Below are positions 58,927-64,000 of a stretch of DNA of 64,000 nucleotides, one piece after another. The notes beneath the pieces were generated by a model that had not been told where the DNA came from, did no database searches, and saw only the letters and a program-made list of their open reading frames with translations. Within the stretch, counting starts at the first letter, position 1. Each line of letters begins with the position of its first letter. The translations under genes and the position numbers were made by a program. This DNA is from Rhodamnia argentea (taxonomy: Eukaryota; Streptophyta; Magnoliopsida; Myrtales; Myrtaceae), in contig NC_063156.1 in NCBI RefSeq assembly GCF_020921035.1, forward strand, positions 5,580,001 through 5,644,000, written 5' to 3'.

Positions 58927-61900
58927 CTACTGTTTGCTATTCTCAGCCTCCTCTTTCCCAAGAGCTACCACCACTTTCTTCAAGATGGCTTCCGTTGGCT
59001 GGTGCGAATTCTCGGCTGCCTTTGAGATTACTTGCCATTTCTCACCATATTTGGGTTCCGCCGCAACACATCTCATCAACACATCTTTTTGGGTATCATC
59101 CGTCCCATGTTGAAGTTCAAATTTGTAATACAATGCCCAAAAATCCCCAACATCAGGTTTAAGGGTCACAGCCCTATTCAGCCAGGTTCTAGCCTTGTCC
59201 ACTTTCCTATCATGCCAGAACAATTTCGCAAGAGCAACGAAAACATGTGCGTCATTATTACATTTCTTAAAAGCATCCGCAGTCTTGGTTTTGCGTTGGG
59301 GACGAGGAGCCATCTCAATTGATGCGGCCCAGAGAATGCCACTGGCGGGACACTCTTGCAATGCCTTTGCCATCAATATATCAGCTTCCTTCTTATTTCC
59401 ATGTCTAGATTCAGCATGAATGGCAGCAAGCCAGAGCTCATCCTTTGCAGAATTCTTCTTCCTGGCTAATGTAAGAACTGCACGAGCTTTGCTTAGCCCA
59501 TTTGTCTTCTCCTCTAGTTTAGCTAGAGAAATCCACAGAGGTATACAACTAGAACAGTGCTTCAATCCTGATTCATATACTTCCTTAGCACGTTCTAAGT
59601 GACCAAGTCGCTCTTCAAGCTGGCCTAGCATCAGCCACAGCTTAAAGAATGAGGGGAAGCGCTTCAACCCTTCGTCTAACAACCTCCTCTCTTCTTCAGT
59701 GTTGCCCATTTCTCTTTCGACAATGGCAGACTTCATCCACACTCTCTCTGTCCCTCCCCTTTCTCGTGCCTTAGCAAGTAGCATTCTTGCTCGCTCAGGC
59801 TCATTGTTCTCGAATTCAAGCTTGAAGGCTGCTAACCAGATCTCCTCAGAATTAGGAATAGCAGCATAAGCTTCTTGAAGAATTGCTCGGGCAGCTGGCA
59901 CATCTCCGGCAAGCCACTTCTCCTTAGCACCCATAAGCCACAAAACCTCAGCCTGTGGCCTGTAAGTGACGGCTTTGCGGAGTAAAGCATCCAGAGATTC
60001 TTTCGTTCCATGACTCTTTTCTAGCTGTGCTGCTTTGAGCCAAATGCTCTTCTTCGTCAAGAATACTGTGAGAGCATGAGCATATATAGCTCTAGCAGTC
60101 TCAATGGAACCTCTTTTCTTGCACTCCTCAGCATCAGCAACCCATGTCCTCTTCCTATCCTCTTCTTCCACCCCAATCCCAATGGTATTGTGAATAATTG
60201 CCTGGCATGTCGTGACAGATCCAGCCCTCTCGGCAGCCTCAGCCTCCTTCATCCAAAGCTCCCTATCAATCACCACACCCTCCCTCTGCAAAGCCCTAAT
60301 ACCTCTCTCAATGATCTTTCCAACCATGGAAGTATTTCCATTAGCTTCTTCCAACTTTGCTGCAGTGATCCATATCGCAGGCTCCTTGGGCAACCTTTCT
60401 CTTGCCCTATTAAGCACCTTCTTCGCACTATCATATGTCTCCAACCTGGCCAGCGCAAGCCACAGCTCAACGTGCAATGGGCAAGACTCCACTGCCCTGT
60501 GGAGCAATATCCTGGCATTTTCCTCGTTCGAGAGCTCTACGAGGGCCTTCCACAGCCTAACTGAGTCAGGTATATTTTCTAACCCTTTCCTTAACACCCT
60601 ACTCTTATTCAGTTCATCATGCTCCAATTTTGCAGCTTGCATCCATAACTTAACAGAAGTTGGAATTGATTTAACTCCTTTGGCAATCACTGCCTTCGCC
60701 TCGTCAGGGCTGGCAAGCCGGCACGCCTCAATCCACACATCCTCACTTTTTGGACATTCCTCACACCCTTTCTGTATCAATTGCCTAGCAGCCTGAATCT
60801 TCCCCGCCACCTCCTCTAGCCTCGCAGCCGCAATCCAACCCGGTGGGTGTTTTGGGTTTGTCTGTGTAACACTCTTCAGCAATAACCTTGCCTTCTTTAT
60901 ATCAGATATCTCAGCATCACTAGTAATCTTCATGCTCTTTAAATCAGTCAAGTACCCCTTTGGATCGACAACAGTTAAACCCGACACTGAATCAGATAAC
61001 CTATCTAGCTTTAACGACAGAACAGTACCTCTTCCTTCACCCACTGCGGTCAAATCGGTTACCGGGGTCTGAGACCAAGGCGTCTCAGTCCCTCCTGCTG
61101 CTCTACTCTTAGGGTCCAAAGCCGTAACATGCTCCTGCTCTTGTCTAGCCTTCTCCAAGAGAGTGTCGGGCACAGGAACAAAGCTCTCAAACCGCTTCTT
61201 CTTGTTCCTCAACGAATAATCCCCTATTTCAGGTATGCTGTCCCACTCCTGAGCAGACATGGTATGCAGCTTCCTCTTCAAATCAGCAAACTGCTCGGTA
61301 ATCTTCGGATTCGAGGCCCGATACTTCTCAATCTCCTGCTTCAATCTCGCCTCCCTCCTATCCTTCCTTCGAGAATCCATCCGCTTGTCGATAGCTTCCC
61401 AAACCGCATCAGCTTCCTTGTCGTCTTCATCATACTCCGCCGAAGCAAAAAGCCCCACATCATTTCCTTCGAACTCATCAAACTTCTGGTTCTCGTCGTA
61501 CCCTTTCTCCTCGCCCTCATCTTCCTCCTCTTCCTCGCTGGGCTTCCCCCTCCCGCGGCCGGCACCTACAGGGGCCCCAGCCGCCGCCCCACCAATAGTG
61601 GTGGCGGACCGGTCGGGCAAGTCGGGGGCAGCGCGGGCCGGCCCGATATCGGACCGGGTGGTGAACCCGGTGGCGCCACGGCCGAGACCGGCCACGTAAT
61701 TCGGAGGCGGCTTGGAGTTGAGGAAGTCGAGGCCGGGGGCGGGTGGGCGGGACCCCAGGGGCCTGCATGCCTCCTCGCAAGGGGAAGTGGAGGGTCAGAG
61801 TGGAGCTCGATCCGACGCCGAGCTGAGAGAGGAGGAGGGACTCGTCGGCGCCGAGCAATCGGAGGTTGGAGGAAGAGATCAGGCGTTGGAGAGAAGCAGG

Positions 61901-62008
61901 GATTTGGGATTTCTCGTGGATCGACTGCTTGAGACCCTGGAGGGTGGTGGTGCTAGGGTTTAGGTCGAAGCACAGCGTCTTGCCGCTGGGGGTGAGAACG
62001 AACACCAT
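58927..62008 (-). CDS. STA1: STA1 / PRP6-like U5 snRNP pre-mRNA splicing factor
   Basis: Intronless, about 1026 residues once one base is ignored (Arabidopsis STA1 is about 1029 by recall). Residues 1-77 form a ubiquitin-like fold start ([19 protein letters not shown]). PRP1_N follows, with [19 protein letters not shown] and [20 protein letters not shown]. The rest is a long array of HAT/TPR helical repeats (many W-x-x-A-A-x-L-E units) to the C-terminus. It bridges U5 and U4/U6 snRNPs in the tri-snRNP in the nucleus; Arabidopsis STA1 is needed for cold tolerance and stable splicing. The frame breaks between [11 protein letters not shown] and [19 protein letters not shown]. Removing one base from the five-base run at 61735-61739 restores both conserved sides. 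The start at 62008 gives the family's normal N-terminus. Confidence 0.96.
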
Positions 62009-62035
62009 TTTCAGAGGTCGTTCAAGCTAGCAGAC

Positions 62036-62067
<32 letters not shown>

Positions 62068-63572
62068 TCGCAGACTCGCAGTTTCCACAGCAATCCGATA
62101 CGCAGGGCTTCCGACGTCGAGGCGGTGAGTTTTAATGGGCTTGGTCCCACTAGGCCCATCATATAATTTGGGCCGGTTTGAGTGGGCCTATAACGACTCT
62201 CCATCAATTTGCCCTACTACTAAAACTACTTAAATCACTTAATTACCCAAAATCCGAACTCTGAATTCCCACCTCCATCCCGTCGCTACGAAGGCATGGA
62301 CCGAATTTGAAGGGCTTCACTGATATGGATGATGGGTACTTTCAAAGTATATTTAACAGGACTTCACAGGTGCCCTAAAGGCGCTCTATAACATTCTTCT
62401 TCTCAAAAAATTGATTTTTGCGGCTGCATATACTAAACAGGTCTCTAGCAGACAGAAAAAAAGTCAATAATTAAATTTTGATTTTTGAAATTTTTGAAAG
62501 AGAACAAAATTAAAAGCAAAATGTCATAAGGAACCAAAACGCTGTTTTACTCGACATCTTAATGAGAATTTCCTTTATACCGTGAGCGTGTCTCCGCTGT
62601 CTTTATTCGGATATTCCTCAAAAGATTATAGATTCCGAAGATTATTCTATTTGGTCAAACCGATCGCATATTATAGAAGCAAAAAAGAAAACAAAAAGAG
62701 AGAGAGAGAGAGAGTCACCATGATTTCATTGAAAACACAGTTTACCTTGTAATAATCAACTCTGTCCAGTGTCCACGATGTCATGTCGCACTTCCTTGAT
62801 GGAAAACATCAATGAATCCGTCAATTTCTTTTTGCCTGACGATCCTCCATTAACGTTGCAAAGTGGAGTTACAGTGGACACCATGGGAGCTCCACCTGTC
62901 TGGTCCCGGAATTTCGGCTCTTTAATCCACGTCAATCACGTCCCTTCATTCTCTTCTTCGGTTACAGAGTCACGTCCTTTAATTTTAGCTCCATAAATGA
63001 ACGAGGACACTCTTTGACCCAAAAAAAAAAAGAAAAAAACAAATTTGAACGAGGACAATCCATAGTCAACTTCGGCAATTCGGGAAGATTCCTCCTTTTG
63101 TTAGCCTTCGAGTTCATCTGCGTTGCCCGAGAGTCTGATTTCAACTGGCCGGTAATAGGATGCCACTCCCCCACCGACCTCTCTTTGCCGTCAAAAGCAG
63201 AGACTTTTCTCTGTATTTTTAATCTTCCACAGCTGTGCTGTTACCTCGAAAGCTCCATCTCAGCTCATTTTTAAGTAGGCAGTCCCTATTCTTGAATGTT
63301 GACACGTTCTGTCGACACAATTGAGTTTAAAGGACTATTCTTTAAACAAGAAAAAGGAGAGATTTGATTCTGGGTTGTCTTCTCATGACGAAAGGGTGAG
63401 AGACCCCACTTGCCAAGACTTGTTCTCTTCTTCTCTTTACAGATCTGAAATTCAAATTCTTTGCGAAATCCTCAAACGACCGCTTCTGGGTATGTTCCGA
63501 AAAGGCTTGCTCTAACTGCTGATTGATGAACAGGAACTGAGACGGAAGAAGAAGAAGAAGGAGAAGAAGGAG
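62009..63572. other. Divergent intergenic region between STA1 and the transporter
   Basis: GA tracts at about 62037-62062 (STA1 leader) and 62696-62714. The short frames at 62769-63274 lack domains. The GAA-rich leader just before 63573 belongs to the transporter gene. Confidence 0.5.
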
Positions 63573-63801
63573 ATGGGATTGGTGGGAGAAGAAACTGGGG
63601 GTACAGATTCACTGGGAATTATTGGCAAGAACAACAAGTACAAGAGGATGGGTTCGGAGGTCGACGACGACGACGACGACGACGACTTTGACGACAACTT
63701 GATTCATTACCAGCGTCAGCTGGAAAAAAGGAAGAGCACCGGGAGATATGTTATTGCCTGTGCGGTCTTTGCATCTCTCAACAATGTTCTTCTCGGCTAT
63801 G
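63573..63801 (+). CDS. PLT4-like: Polyol/monosaccharide transporter, PLT4-like, exon 1 (partial, runs off window)
   Basis: Exon 1 encodes 76 residues plus one base and ends GGCTATG|GTAATG, a phase-1 donor inside the conserved ASLNNVLLGYD block. The N-terminal tail is cytosolic, with KNNKYKRM and an Asp run from (GAC)n. The start of the first membrane helix, YVIACAVFASLNNVLLGY, follows. This is the beginning of a 12-helix major facilitator sugar transporter, most like Arabidopsis PLT4 (AT2G20780) by recall. Such proteins move polyols or monosaccharides with protons at the plasma membrane; specificity is not visible here. The rest of the window (63802-64000) is intron 1. Confidence 0.85.
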
Positions 63802-64000
63802 GTAATGATGTGGTCTCCGTCTCTCTGTTCGTTTCTTAACAGCAGTGGTGTTATTGATGTTCCAGACCAACGTTGTCTTCAAGCTTCGATCTGCTGTTTT
63901 CTTCCTTCTCTTTAGGCCATTTGACTTGGCTCTTCCCCCTGATTGTCGGCAAGGGAAAGAAAAGAGTTCCCAACTTGTTAATCTGTATAATCAGTTTGGA

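Noticed and set aside
60076..61932. Plus-strand frames over STA1
   Set aside because: Antisense shadows of a long conserved coding sequence.
1..64000. CRISPR arrays, operons, integrons or prophage
   Set aside because: No regularly spaced repeats of the right size and no prokaryotic genes; the sequence is plainly plant nuclear DNA.
1..64000. tRNA, rRNA, snRNA genes
   Set aside because: I scanned for A/B-box-like tRNA cores and conserved rRNA words and saw nothing convincing by eye; a covariance-model scan would be decisive.

Overview
The window is nuclear DNA from a flowering plant. The genes are spliced and widely spaced, they encode plant families (EPF1, NHL, AP2/ERF, STA1, a polyol transporter, plant O-methyltransferases), and the space between them is filled with AT-rich transposon debris. 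The gene set fits a eudicot. A woody rosid such as a Myrtaceae would fit the many foldback elements with GC-rich cores, but I cannot prove a genus from sequence alone.

Layout. 0-15.5 kb: an O-methyltransferase (OMT) cluster on the minus strand. It holds one gene cut by the window edge (exon 1 at 1097-1849), one clear pseudogene (5912-8069), one intact two-exon gene (12217-15096) and two orphan exon-2 fragments (about 4480-4594 and 10205-10325). The pseudogene and the intact gene lie in two diverged copies of one segment (about 4.4-8.56 kb and 10.1-15.45 kb). A truncated Ty1/copia element lies at about 2.48-4.37 kb. 15.5-22.4 kb: gene-free, with foldback elements, a LINE remnant, a degenerate minisatellite and a hairpin MITE. 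22.6-36.5 kb: a gene-rich stretch with EPF1 (-), a small conserved-looking basic protein with an apparent frameshift (+), an NHL/LEA_2 membrane protein (+) and an IST1-like ESCRT gene (+). 36.5-49.8 kb: gene-free, with MULE-like elements, foldbacks and a solo LTR with a perfect 5-bp target duplication. 50.4-51.9 kb: an ERF053/054-type AP2/ERF factor (+). 52-58.9 kb: no confident gene, but one orphan exon-like ORF and a group II intron domain V-like 34-mer. 58.9-62.0 kb: STA1/PRP6 (-). 63.57 kb to the edge: exon 1 of a PLT4-type transporter (+).

How the genes relate. The OMT cluster is a tandem family of the kind that diversifies specialised metabolism, with birth (duplication) and death (pseudogene) both visible. 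The other genes are unrelated housekeeping or developmental loci. From memory, EPF1, ERF053 and PLT4 also lie close together on Arabidopsis chromosome 2 (AT2G20875, AT2G20880, AT2G20780), so this looks like conserved microsynteny into which transposons have been inserted.

Sequence quality. STA1 and the small 26-kb gene each need removal of one base from a homopolymer to read through, and the IST1-like gene may need the same. This looks more like assembly or base-calling indels than three independent gene deaths. I found no CRISPR array, operon, convincing tRNA or rRNA gene, or wholly new multi-gene system.
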